Assembly: GCA_041488395.1 (NCBI GenBank) | Contig: JBGPPE010000003.1 | Span: 1 to 39,670 of the forward strand | Direction: 5' to 3' | DNA: 39,670 nt | From: 39-52-133 sp041488395 | Lineage (GTDB): Bacteria; Pseudomonadota; Gammaproteobacteria; Burkholderiales; Gallionellaceae | Part shown: one piece after another, positions 27,123-35,863 of the stretch | Position numbering within the stretch: the first letter of the stretch is position 1 | Layout: each line of letters opens with the position of its first letter | Made by a program: the position numbers and the translations under genes | Notes under the pieces: model-generated | What the model was told of the DNA's origin: nothing | Seen by the model: only the letters and a program-made list of their open reading frames with translations | Databases searched by the model: none

Positions 27123-27728
27123 ATGGACAGCAACTGCGAAGAAATCCTTTCCCCCAATATCTATTACGACCGCAATTTCGATACCGATGCGGCCAAAATA
27201 CTGCCGGGCGAATTTTATGTCACTGCGCGTGACATGGTGCTGGTGACGGTGCTGGGTTCCTGTGTTTCTGCCTGTATTCGCGATCGTGTCAGCGGTATCG
27301 GTGGCATGAATCACTTCATGCTGCCGGATAGCAACCAGAATAATAATCCGAACAATATCTCTGCGCGCTATGGCAGCTATGCGATGGAGCTGATGATTAA
27401 CCAGCTGCTGAAAATGGGTGCACGCAGGGACAATCTGGAAGCCAAGGTATTCGGCGGCGGCAGCGTGCTGAACGGGTTTGCCACGGCGAATGTGGGCGGG
27501 CGCAATGCCGATTTCGTGCTGGAATATTTGCACGTCGAGGGTATTGAGGTTGCCGGGCAGGATTTGCTGGATGTCTTTCCGCGCAAGGTCTATTTTTTTC
27601 CGAATTCTGGCCGTGTGCTGGTCAAGAAATTGCGTAAAATGCACAACGAAACCATTGCTGAACGTGAACAGGCCTATCGCTCGCGTCTTGGGACGGCGGA
27701 TATTCAGGGTGATGTGGAATTGTTTTAG
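27123..27728 (+). CDS. cheD: Chemoreceptor glutamine deamidase CheD
   Basis: Encodes 201 aa. The catalytic Cys and His are seen as C47 in VLGSCVSACI and H64 in GGMNHFMLP, with the conserved EAKVFGGG strand further on. CheD deamidates receptor Gln residues to make methylation sites. The C-terminus, GDVELF, resembles the end of the receptor-like protein at 13623 (GDIDLF). It lies between cheR and cheB, the usual adaptation cluster. Confidence 0.95.
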   Translation: MDSNCEEILSPNIYYDRNFDTDAAKILPGEFYVTARDMVLVTVLGSCVSACIRDRVSGIGGMNHFMLPDSNQNNNPNNISARYGSYAMELMINQLLKMGARRDNLEAKVFGGGSVLNGFATANVGGRNADFVLEYLHVEGIEVAGQDLLDVFPRKVYFFPNSGRVLVKKLRKMHNETIAEREQAYRSRLGTADIQGDVELF

Positions 27729-27801
27729 CAATTGAGTATCGGGCCGGTTTTACGAACCGGTGTTGTGCAGTGCCAGTAGCAACCAAAGAGCATATTTATT
27801 C

Positions 27802-28890
27802 ATGACACAGAGCGCTGCGTTGCCACGAAAAATCAAGGTGCTGATCATTGATGATTCGGCGCTGATCCGCAGTATTCTCAAAGAAGTCATTAACAGCTTC
27901 CCCGACATGGAGGCCGTGGGGTCGGCCTCCAACCCCTTGCAGGCACGGGAAATGATCAAGACGCTCAATCCGGATGTGCTGACGCTGGATGTGGAGATGC
28001 CTGAAATGGACGGCCTCACCTTTCTGGAAAAGCTGATGCGTTTGCGCCCGATGCCGGTACTGATGATTTCCAGCCTGACCGAAAAGGGCTCCGATGTGGC
28101 GCTGCGTGCGCTGGAGCTGGGGGCGGTGGATTTCCTGCCCAAGCCAAAACTGGGTATTTCGGATGGCCTGCGCGCCTATGCAGAAGAAATCGCGGAAAAA
28201 ATTCGTGCGGCCAATTTGACGCGCTTGCCACAACATATTGCACCATCCCAGACCGCGCAAGAGGCACTGCCTGAATTGGGCAATCGTATCACCAGCACGG
28301 AGAAGGTCATTATCGTGGGTGCCTCCACTGGAGGCACGGAGGCAATCAAGGAATTCCTGATCCGGATGCCGGCAGATTCCCCCGGCATTCTAATTGCCCA
28401 GCATATGCCGGAAGCTTTTACCAAATCGTTTGCCGCGCGTCTCGACAGCCTGTGCAAGATCAGGGTAATAGAATCTGCCGGAAATGAACGGGTGCTGCCC
28501 GGGCACGCCTATATTGCGCCTGGCCATTCGCACCTGCTGCTCAAGCGCAGCGGCGCAAATTACGTGACTGAACTCAGCCAGGCAGCACCCGTGAACCACC
28601 ATCGTCCGTCGGTTGAGGTATTATTCCGTTCAGCCGCGCAGAATGCCGGGAAAAACGTGCTTGGCGTGATGTTGACCGGGATGGGCAAGGATGGCGCCAT
28701 TGGGATGCTTGAGATGCGTCAGGCGGGCGCTTACAATTTTGCCCAGGATGAGGCAACTTGTGTCGTGTTTGGCATGCCGCGCGAGGCGATCGCGGTGGGG
28801 GCGGTAGACGAGATTGTGCCAATACAGGAGATGGCGCAGCGCGTGCTGCTCAGGTTGGCGCAGAATGGTGAGCGTAATATCAGGGTTTAA
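27802..28890 (+). CDS. cheB: Chemoreceptor methylesterase/glutaminase CheB
   Basis: Encodes 362 aa. The receiver domain has acceptor D63 (TLDVEMPEMDG). After a linker comes the methylesterase domain with catalytic triad S175 (VGASTGGTE), H201 (IAQHMPEAF) and D298 (LTGMGKDG). It removes receptor methyl groups when phosphorylated by CheA. ATG 27802 gives the standard CheB N-terminus; an earlier in-frame TTG would add 14 unconserved residues. The ribosome-binding site is weak. Confidence 0.95.
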   Translation: MTQSAALPRKIKVLIIDDSALIRSILKEVINSFPDMEAVGSASNPLQAREMIKTLNPDVLTLDVEMPEMDGLTFLEKLMRLRPMPVLMISSLTEKGSDVALRALELGAVDFLPKPKLGISDGLRAYAEEIAEKIRAANLTRLPQHIAPSQTAQEALPELGNRITSTEKVIIVGASTGGTEAIKEFLIRMPADSPGILIAQHMPEAFTKSFAARLDSLCKIRVIESAGNERVLPGHAYIAPGHSHLLLKRSGANYVTELSQAAPVNHHRPSVEVLFRSAAQNAGKNVLGVMLTGMGKDGAIGMLEMRQAGAYNFAQDEATCVVFGMPREAIAVGAVDEIVPIQEMAQRVLLRLAQNGERNIRV

Positions 28891-28904
28891 TTCAGGGAGG
28901 AAAC

Positions 28905-29213
28905 ATGCAAATCAATGTCGATACCATCGGCAATACCACAACGATCCATTTGAATGGCCGCTTTAACTTTGATTCGCATCGGGAATTCAGGGGGGCTTAC
29001 GATCCGCACCTGAGCAATGCGGCAGTCTCCAACCTGGAGATTGATCTTTCCAAAGTTGAGTATCTGGATAGCTCAGCACTGGGAATGCTGCTGATGCTGC
29101 GCGAGCGTGCCCAGGCAGCCAACAAGAAACTGACCCTGTGCAAGCCCAGCCCGAGCGTGGCGCAAATCCTCGATATTGCCAATTTCTCCAGACTGTTCGA
29201 AATCAATGCATAA
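28905..29213 (+). CDS. STAS-domain anti-sigma antagonist, HsbA-like
   Basis: Encodes 102 aa, one STAS domain. The phospho-acceptor serine region is YLDSSALGMLL (S56 or S57), as in SpoIIAA and HsbA. Such proteins bind an anti-sigma factor or its kinase when unphosphorylated. In Pseudomonas aeruginosa, HsbA binds the anti-sigma-28 factor FlgM and also acts on a diguanylate cyclase. Here the gene sits 15 bp before a combined kinase/phosphatase regulator and in the same island as fliA, so a similar role is likely. AGGGAGGA ribosome-binding site. Confidence 0.85.
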   Translation: MQINVDTIGNTTTIHLNGRFNFDSHREFRGAYDPHLSNAAVSNLEIDLSKVEYLDSSALGMLLMLRERAQAANKKLTLCKPSPSVAQILDIANFSRLFEINA

Positions 29214-29228
29214 AACGCGTTCCTGAGC

Positions 29229-30983
29229 ATGGCAGAGGGAATACGCATACTGGTAGTGGACGATGAGCCGTTCAATCAGGCGCTGCTGCAAGATATGCTC
29301 GAGGGGATGGGCCACCAAGTCATCCTCGCTTCCAGCGGTGAAGAAGGACTGGCCAAGTTCCGTGAGGAGCGCCCCGATGCCGTCCTGATGGACGTGATCA
29401 TGCCGGGCATGAGCGGTTTTGACACGGTGCGCGCAATGCGCCGCTCAACCGATTTGTGGGTGCCTATCATCTTTATCACCTCGCTGAATGAAGTGGACGA
29501 TATGGTGCAGGGCGTCCAGTCTGGCGGCGACGACTACCTGCTCAAGCCGCTGAATTTTGATCTGCTGCGCGCCAAGATCAATGCGCTGCATGAACACCAG
29601 CTGCTGGAGCGCAAGCTCTCGGAGCACAATCGCGAGTTGCTCGATTACCGTGCCAAGGCAATTGATGAAAGCCAGATAGCACTGGAATTTATCCGCAAAG
29701 TCACCGCGCTGGATACAGCCAGCGATCCTGATGTGCAGTTTCACCTGCACCCCGCAGAAAACTACAGTGGCGATTTGATTGCCTTTGGCCGCACCCCTTC
29801 CGGCCAGCTGCATGTCATGCTGGCCGACAGCACCGGCCACGGGCTGGCTGCCGCGCTGAATGTGCTGCCCATTCTGCAGCCTTTCTATGCCATGACCGCC
29901 AAGGGGTTCAGCATCGGCAAGATTGCCGAGGAGATTAACCGCACCCTGAAAGACTACCTGCCGCAACATCGTTTTGTGGCGGCGATTATTGCGGCGGTGG
30001 ACAGTGAAAGCCGCATGGTGCAGGTGTGGAATGGTGGTCTGCCCCCGGCCGTGCTGCTTAATCCGGCCGGGATGGTGGCCTATGAATTTGATTCGACCCA
30101 TTTGCCGCTGGGCATTTTGGGGCAGAGTGAGTTTGACGCCAAGGTCGAGCAGTTTTTCTACGGCGGTCACGACTGCCAGTTGTTCCTGTGCTCGGATGGT
30201 GCAGTGGATACGGTGGCACCGGAAGCGGATATGTTGCGCGGCATGCAGGTTTTGCTGAATGCCGCGCGCGATGAAGATGCCTGCCAAAGGTTGCAGCAGG
30301 TCTGGCAGGTAGTGGAGCAACAGTTGCAGGGGCGCGCCGCCCTGGACGACATAGCGCTGATGATGGTGAAATGCCCGGGCGAGTATCAGAGTCCGGTGGA
30401 CACCTTGATGTCCAGGACCCTGGCCAGCGGAGTCGCGGCCATCCGGCAACAGCGAGCGTCAATTTCCCCCGCGTTGCTGCATGCAGAGACAAATGACTGG
30501 CAACTGGAGCTGAAGCTGGGTGCCGCACAACTGCGCAAGGCGGATGTGATTCCTGTGCTGCTGCTGATTGTAAACAACATGGAAAGCAAGGACCCCAAGC
30601 TTTCTTCCACGCTGTTTGTGACAGTATCCGAGTTGTTCAATAATGCGCTGGACCATGGGGTGTTGCAGCTGGATTCTTCGTTAAAGCAGCACATGGACGG
30701 TATGGAACTGTATTTCGAAGAGCGGGCAGGCCGCCTGAAAAATCTGGATCGCGGCGAGGTTAACATCCGCCTGGAAAAGTTTACTGCCGGGAGCAATGCC
30801 TTCCTGAAAGTGACCTTCAAGGATAGTGGTGAGGGTTTTGACTATGCACAGCATCTGAATGCGGGGAGTGGCGAGGATGGTCTGCTGCGCCACGGCCGCG
30901 GTATCGCCCTGATGAACAGTCTGTGTTACTCGTTGCGCTTTATGGGCAAAGGCAATGAAGTCGAGGCCATTCTGTTGATATAA
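29229..30983 (+). CDS. Response regulator with PP2C phosphatase and anti-sigma-type kinase domains, HsbR-like
   Basis: Encodes 584 aa. Receiver domain (4-120), acceptor D55 (VLMDVIMPGMSG) and DD at 11-12. A short coiled coil (about 120-150) leads to a SpoIIE/PP2C Ser phosphatase (about 165-375) with the metal-binding Asp regions YSGDL, DSTGHG, CSDGAVD and LDDIALM all intact. A C-terminal HATPase of the SpoIIAB/RsbW type (about 430-580) has SELFNNALDHG, SGEGFDY and HGRGIALMN. This is the HsbR arrangement: it would phosphorylate and dephosphorylate the adjacent STAS protein under control of an upstream histidine kinase, possibly CheA. No kinase gene of its own is adjacent. Confidence 0.88.
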   Translation: MAEGIRILVVDDEPFNQALLQDMLEGMGHQVILASSGEEGLAKFREERPDAVLMDVIMPGMSGFDTVRAMRRSTDLWVPIIFITSLNEVDDMVQGVQSGGDDYLLKPLNFDLLRAKINALHEHQLLERKLSEHNRELLDYRAKAIDESQIALEFIRKVTALDTASDPDVQFHLHPAENYSGDLIAFGRTPSGQLHVMLADSTGHGLAAALNVLPILQPFYAMTAKGFSIGKIAEEINRTLKDYLPQHRFVAAIIAAVDSESRMVQVWNGGLPPAVLLNPAGMVAYEFDSTHLPLGILGQSEFDAKVEQFFYGGHDCQLFLCSDGAVDTVAPEADMLRGMQVLLNAARDEDACQRLQQVWQVVEQQLQGRAALDDIALMMVKCPGEYQSPVDTLMSRTLASGVAAIRQQRASISPALLHAETNDWQLELKLGAAQLRKADVIPVLLLIVNNMESKDPKLSSTLFVTVSELFNNALDHGVLQLDSSLKQHMDGMELYFEERAGRLKNLDRGEVNIRLEKFTAGSNAFLKVTFKDSGEGFDYAQHLNAGSGEDGLLRHGRGIALMNSLCYSLRFMGKGNEVEAILLI

Positions 30984-31018
30984 CTGGCCGGTGCCCAGCC
31001 GGCAGCACTATTATTTTT
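30984..31018 (+). terminator. Possible terminator after the REC-PP2C gene
   Basis: CTGGCCGG (30984-30991) can pair with CCGGCAG (30999-31005) with one bulged G and a 7-nt loop. TTATTTTT follows a few bases later. It is an imperfect structure, but it is well placed, just after the stop and just before a sigma-28-type promoter. Confidence 0.4.
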
Positions 31019-31059
31019 ACTCGGCTTGAATAAAGCCCGATTCCCCCGCCTGTTCTCCG

Positions 31060-31086
31060 GTTTGTTTAGCCAGACTATGCCGATAA
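31060..31086 (+). promoter_or_regulatory. Sigma-28-type promoter upstream of flhB
   Basis: GTTTGTTT (31060-31067), 11 bp, then an exact GCCGATAA (31079-31086). The -10 box is a perfect match and the -35 box keeps the GTTT half. It lies 26 bp before the flhB ATG. If used, flhBA, flhFG, fliA and motCD could be partly autoregulated by FliA. Confidence 0.6.
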
Positions 31087-31112
31087 TGCCATGACCAATG
31101 GAGTAATGCGTT

Positions 31113-32261
31113 ATGGCAGACAGCGATCTCGAAAAAACGGAACAACCCACCTCACGACGACTCGAACAGGCGCGTGAAGAAGGACAGGTTGCGCGTTCAC
31201 GCGAGCTGACTACCTACGTCGGTTTGATGGCAGGTGGTGCCGGCCTGTGGCTGATGGGTTCCACCCTTTCACAGCAGCTGGTCAGGCTGGTGCGTGACAG
31301 CCTGACGCTGGATACCGAGCTGGCTTTCCACAGCGAACTGTTACTGCCGCGCCTGCACACGATGTCGCAGGAAACGCTGCTGGTTTTTTTGCCGTTGTTC
31401 CTGATCACTATTGCCGCTGCGCTTTTGTCCCCCATGCTGCTGAATGGCTGGCTCTTCACGCTGAAGCCTTTGGAACCCAATCTGGGCAAGCTGAACCCGC
31501 TTGCCGGTATCGGCCGCATGTTTTCAACCAACAGCCTGGTCGAACTGCTCAAGGCGGTGGGCAAGGCTATCGTGGTCGGCGGGGTGGGGGCGTGGGCGAT
31601 CTGGCACAACAGGGATGCGGTGCTGATGCTGATGTCGCAGCCGCTGGCAGCAGCCATTCCGCATCTGGGCAGTTTGATGTGGGACTGTTTTGTCGCCATT
31701 ATGGGCGGCATGTTGCTGATTGTGGCGGTGGATGTGCCATTCCAGCTGTATGAGCATAACAAGCGCCTGAAGATGACCAAGGAAGAAGTGCGCCAGGAAG
31801 CCAAGGAAACCGAGGGTAATCCGGAGGTCAAGGGACGCATCCGCAGCATGCAGCGTGAAATGGCACGTCGCCGCATGATGTCCGAAATTCCCAAGGCCGA
31901 TGTGGTGGTCACCAACCCGACCCACTTCTCCGTGGCATTGCGCTACAGCGAGAACGGCATGCGCGCCCCGGTGGTGGTAGCCAAGGGCACGCATCTGATG
32001 GCTGCAAAAATCAAGGAAGTTGCCAAGGAACATGGCATTCCGATTCTTGAAGCTCCGCCATTGGCGCGTGCCCTGTACAAACACACCGAACTCGGTGATT
32101 CGATACCCGAGGCGCTGTACACGGCTGTTGCCGAGGTGCTGGCCTATGTTTACCAGCTGCGCCGCTATCGTAAAGGCGATGCAGCTCAGCCCGAGGAGCC
32201 GCGCGATTTGCCTGTGCCGCCCGAACTCGATCCGGCAAATTCAGCAAGAGGAATTGAATGA
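31113..32261 (+). CDS. flhB: Flagellar type III export switch protein FlhB
   Basis: Encodes 382 aa. The N-terminus has EKTEQPTSRRLEQAREEGQVARS, followed by four membrane segments (about 35-55, 88-112, 148-165, 190-212) and a cytoplasmic domain with the self-cleavage site N268-P-T-H271 in VVVTNPTHFSVAL. Cleavage switches export from rod/hook to filament subunits. Its stop overlaps the flhA start (ATGA). GGAG ribosome-binding site. Confidence 0.96.
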   Translation: MADSDLEKTEQPTSRRLEQAREEGQVARSRELTTYVGLMAGGAGLWLMGSTLSQQLVRLVRDSLTLDTELAFHSELLLPRLHTMSQETLLVFLPLFLITIAAALLSPMLLNGWLFTLKPLEPNLGKLNPLAGIGRMFSTNSLVELLKAVGKAIVVGGVGAWAIWHNRDAVLMLMSQPLAAAIPHLGSLMWDCFVAIMGGMLLIVAVDVPFQLYEHNKRLKMTKEEVRQEAKETEGNPEVKGRIRSMQREMARRRMMSEIPKADVVVTNPTHFSVALRYSENGMRAPVVVAKGTHLMAAKIKEVAKEHGIPILEAPPLARALYKHTELGDSIPEALYTAVAEVLAYVYQLRRYRKGDAAQPEEPRDLPVPPELDPANSARGIE

Positions 32262-34345
32262 TGGAACTGTTAGCGATCCTGCAAAACTATATCAAGCGCG
32301 CCGGCCTGCGCAATCTGGCCGGGCCGGTGCTGATCGTAATGATTCTGGCGATGATGGTGCTGCCGCTGCCGCCATTCCTGCTCGACATGCTGTTCACGTT
32401 CAACATTGCCGTGGCGGTGATGGTGCTGCTGGTCAGCATGAATACCACCAAGCCGCTGGAATTCGCCGCATTCCCCACCGTGTTGCTGATCACCACCCTG
32501 CTGCGCCTCTCGCTCAACGTGGCTTCTACCCGCATCGTGCTGCTGGAAGGCCATACCGGCCCGGCTGCAGCGGGCAAGGTGATCGAGTCGTTCGGGCATT
32601 TCCTGGTAGGCGGCAATTACGCCGTAGGTATCGTGGTGTTCCTGATTCTGGTGGTGATCAACTTTGTGGTGATCACCAAGGGTGCCGGCCGTATCGCGGA
32701 AGTTGGCGCACGCTTCACTCTGGATGCGATGCCGGGCAAGCAGATGGCGATCGATGCCGACCTCAACGCCGGCCTGATCGGCGAGGACGAGGCGCGCCGC
32801 CGCCGTGCCGAAGTGGCGCAGGAAGCCGAGTTCTACGGCGCCATGGACGGTGCCAGCAAGTTTGTGCGCGGCGACGCCGTGGCCGGCATCATGATTCTGG
32901 GCATCAATCTGGTGGGCGGCTTTGTTGTGGGCGTGGTGCAGCATAATCTGGATATTGCCACTGCGGCGCGGAACTACACCCTGCTCACCATCGGCGACGG
33001 TCTGGTGGCGCAGATCCCTGCGCTGATCATTTCCACCGCAGCGGGCATGATCGTGAGCCGTGTGGCGAGCGAGCAGAATATCGGCCAGCAGCTGGTCAAA
33101 CAATTGTTCAGCCAGCCGCAGCTGCTGATTCTCACCGCAGGCATCATCGGCATGATGGGCCTGATTCCCGGCATGCCGCACGTGGCCTTCCTGTTCCTGG
33201 CCGGTGCCATTGGTGCACTGGCCTATTACATGCTGAAGCATCCGCCGCAGCCGGAGGTCAAGGAAGAGGTGGTTGCCCCGACCGAAATGCCGGCCATCGA
33301 GTCTAGCGAAGCCAGCTGGGAAGATGTGTCACAGGTGGATGTGCTGGGGCTGGAAGTGGGCTACCGCATGATTTCGCTGGTGGACAAGGCGCAGGATGGC
33401 GACTTGCTGCGGCGCATTAAAGGCATCCGCAAGAAATTCACCCAGGATGTCGGTTTCCTGCCGCCGCCCGTGCATATCCGTGACAATCTCGACCTGCGCC
33501 CGAACGCCTATCGCTTTACCCTGAAGGGGGCGGAAATCGGCAGCGGCGAGGCTTACCCGAATCTGTTCCTGGCGATCAACCCGGGCAATGTCACCGGCGC
33601 ACTGCCCGGCACGCCCACCACTGATCCGGCATTCGGCCTGCCCGCCTTCTGGATCGATGCCGCCCTGCGCGAACAGGCGCAGGGCATGGGGTATACCGTG
33701 GTGGATGCCGGCACCGTGGTGGCGACACACATCAGCCACCTGATCCACACCCACAGTGCCGAGCTGCTGGGCCGCCAGGAACTGCAGCAGTTGCTCGATC
33801 ATTTGGGCAAGCTTGCGCCCAAGCTGACCGAAGATCTGGTGCCCAAACTGCTGTCGCTGGCGACAGTGCAGAAGGTATTGCAGAACCTGCTCGAGGAAGG
33901 CATGCATATCCGCGATATGCGCACCATCCTGGAAACGCTGGCAGAGCATGCCCCGCATAGCCAGGATACGCAGCAGCTGACTGCCATGGTGCGCATGGCG
34001 CTGGGCCCTGCCATCGTGCAGCAATTCTATCCGGCGGCGCAGGAATTGCAGGTAATCGGCATGGACAAGGAGCTGGAGTACGTGCTCGGGCAGGCCTTGC
34101 AGGCCGGCGGCGGCAGCGCCATCGAGCCGGGGCTGGCCAACACCCTGCTGCGCGAGGCACGCGCCGCCGTGCAAAGCCAGGAACTGATGGGGCTACCTAC
34201 GGTGCTGCTGGTGCCGGGCCACATCCGCGATTTGCTGGCGCGCTTCCTCAAGCGCGCCTTGCCCCAGCTCAAGGTGATCTCGCATGACGAAGTGCCCGGC
34301 TTCAAGACGGTCAGAGTGACTGCCACGGTAGGCGGGCGCGCGTAA
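32258..34345 (+). CDS. flhA: Flagellar export gate protein FlhA
   Basis: Encodes 695 aa, the normal length. The N-terminal half (to about 325) holds about eight membrane helices and the conserved FHIPEP loop region (LLRLSLNVASTRIVLL; GARFTLDAMPGKQMAIDADL). The C-terminal half is the cytoplasmic docking platform for export substrates and chaperones such as FlgN. It starts at ATG 32258, overlapping the flhB stop, with an AAGAGGAA ribosome-binding site. A second ATG follows immediately. Confidence 0.96.
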   Translation: MMELLAILQNYIKRAGLRNLAGPVLIVMILAMMVLPLPPFLLDMLFTFNIAVAVMVLLVSMNTTKPLEFAAFPTVLLITTLLRLSLNVASTRIVLLEGHTGPAAAGKVIESFGHFLVGGNYAVGIVVFLILVVINFVVITKGAGRIAEVGARFTLDAMPGKQMAIDADLNAGLIGEDEARRRRAEVAQEAEFYGAMDGASKFVRGDAVAGIMILGINLVGGFVVGVVQHNLDIATAARNYTLLTIGDGLVAQIPALIISTAAGMIVSRVASEQNIGQQLVKQLFSQPQLLILTAGIIGMMGLIPGMPHVAFLFLAGAIGALAYYMLKHPPQPEVKEEVVAPTEMPAIESSEASWEDVSQVDVLGLEVGYRMISLVDKAQDGDLLRRIKGIRKKFTQDVGFLPPPVHIRDNLDLRPNAYRFTLKGAEIGSGEAYPNLFLAINPGNVTGALPGTPTTDPAFGLPAFWIDAALREQAQGMGYTVVDAGTVVATHISHLIHTHSAELLGRQELQQLLDHLGKLAPKLTEDLVPKLLSLATVQKVLQNLLEEGMHIRDMRTILETLAEHAPHSQDTQQLTAMVRMALGPAIVQQFYPAAQELQVIGMDKELEYVLGQALQAGGGSAIEPGLANTLLREARAAVQSQELMGLPTVLLVPGHIRDLLARFLKRALPQLKVISHDEVPGFKTVRVTATVGGRA

Positions 34346-34485
34346 AGCTTCCGTGGGTTTTCTCTTGCACTCCCGCCCGCAGGCATGCGCTGCGGTTGCC
34401 GGGTGCGTATCTTTCGTCTGCATTCCCACTGTTTGTCAGACGGCGCTTGTCATGAATAGCGCGATAAACCCCCGCCTATTTGGCC

Positions 34486-34512
34486 GACTGATTCGTTGCT
34501 GATTGCTGATAA
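34486..34512 (+). promoter_or_regulatory. Weak sigma-28-like site upstream of flhF
   Basis: GACTGATT (34486-34493), 11 bp, GCTGATAA (34505-34512). The -10 box matches 7 of 8 and the -35 box only 4 of 8. It lies in the 231-bp gap between flhA and flhF, about 65 bp before flhF. This is a plausible but unproven promoter; the gap also contains a short CCGCAG/CTGCGG inverted repeat near 34377-34395 without a T-run. Confidence 0.3.
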
Positions 34513-34576
34513 TACCCCTCAGAAATGGAGTAAGTCGTGGCGCATTGCCGTTGACTTTAATGCCAGGGGGTAGAGC

Positions 34577-35863
34577 ATGAACGCAAGGAAATTTAACGCA
34601 GCTACATCACGTGATGCGCTGCGCATGGTTCGCAATGCATTGGGCGATGATGCGGTGATCCTGTCCAACCGCAAGGTGGGCAGCGGAGTCGAGATCATGG
34701 CGATGTCGCAGACAGCTTTGTATGACCTGGCCGAAACCCCGGCGCAGCCGCCAGCACGGGCAGTGGCACAAATGGAGCCACGAGCGTCTGCCCAGATATC
34801 TGCTCCGGCACCCGCTCCGGAAACTGCCAAAAAAACGCACCAGCCAGCCGCGCAGGCATCCGCAGCGGCACCGGTTCCCGCAGCAGCCAATCCACAGGCC
34901 GAGGTGCAGGCTGTCATCAAGGAACAGCAAGGCATACTCAGCGAGATCAAATCCATGCGCAGCATGATGCAGGAACAGCTGGCCTGTATGGCCTGGTCGG
35001 ATATGCAGATGCGCGACCCCAAGCGCACCAGCCTGTTGCGCCAGTTGCTGAATGCCGGCTTTAGCCCTTCCCTGGCGCGTCAGTTGCTCGAAAAAATGCC
35101 GGCCGATGCGGATCTGGCCTGGGTCAGCCAGGTGCTGGAACACAATTTGCGCATTGCCAGTGCCGAAGACGATGTCGTGTCTCGCGGCGGTGTGTATGCG
35201 CTGGTGGGACCGACCGGCGTGGGCAAGACCACGACAGCGGCCAAACTGGCGGCACGTGCGGTGGTGCGCTATGGCGCCGACAAGGTGGCGTTGATTACCA
35301 CGGACAGTTACCGTATCGGCGCCCATGAGCAATTGCGCATCTACGGCAAGATTCTGGGCGTAGCGGTGCATGCCGTGCGCGACACCGACGATTTGCGTCT
35401 GACGCTGTCCGCACTGAAGCACAAGCACCTGGTGCTGATCGATACCATGGGCATGGGGCAGCGCGACAGCCGCGTGGCAGAGCAGGCCGTGATGTTCAAT
35501 GCGGCAGGTGTGCAGCGTTTGCTGCTGCTGAATGCCACCAGTGGTGGCGATACCCTGGACGACGTGGTGCGCATGTATCACGGCCAGGGGGTGATCGGCT
35601 GCATTACCACCAAGCTGGACGAGGCGGTGACACTGGGCACGGTGCTGGATGTAGTGGTGCGCCACAAGCTGACCCTGCATTACATTGCCAACGGCCAGCG
35701 CGTGCCGGAAGATTTGCACGAGGTGAATCTGGAGTATCTGTTGCACCGTGCGTTCAAGCCGTCCGCAAAACCTGCACCGTTTGTCATGAATGAACTGGAC
35801 CTGCCGGCGCTGATGGCAGGCATGGCGACGCCTGCGGCAGCGCGGGGGGCCTATGCTGTCTAG
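34577..35863 (+). CDS. flhF: Flagellar placement GTPase FlhF
   Basis: Encodes 428 aa. The basic N-terminus (1-40) is followed by a Pro/Ala-rich variable linker (about 54-108), a helical N domain (about 115-195) and the SRP-type GTPase domain with P-loop GPTGVGKTTTAAKLA (211-225), TTDSYRIGAHEQL, DTMGMGQRD (289-297) and TKLDEA. G3 reads DTMG where DTAG is usual. FlhF directs flagella to the pole and cooperates with FlhG, whose gene overlaps it by 11 bp. The ribosome-binding site (AGGGGG) lies before ATG 34577. Confidence 0.95.
   Translation: MNARKFNAATSRDALRMVRNALGDDAVILSNRKVGSGVEIMAMSQTALYDLAETPAQPPARAVAQMEPRASAQISAPAPAPETAKKTHQPAAQASAAAPVPAAANPQAEVQAVIKEQQGILSEIKSMRSMMQEQLACMAWSDMQMRDPKRTSLLRQLLNAGFSPSLARQLLEKMPADADLAWVSQVLEHNLRIASAEDDVVSRGGVYALVGPTGVGKTTTAAKLAARAVVRYGADKVALITTDSYRIGAHEQLRIYGKILGVAVHAVRDTDDLRLTLSALKHKHLVLIDTMGMGQRDSRVAEQAVMFNAAGVQRLLLLNATSGGDTLDDVVRMYHGQGVIGCITTKLDEAVTLGTVLDVVVRHKLTLHYIANGQRVPEDLHEVNLEYLLHRAFKPSAKPAPFVMNELDLPALMAGMATPAAARGAYAV

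Noticed and set aside
32020..32946. A 308-codon ORF across flhB and flhA in another frame
   Set aside because: A low-complexity Arg/Gly/Ala-rich shadow of two well-conserved genes.
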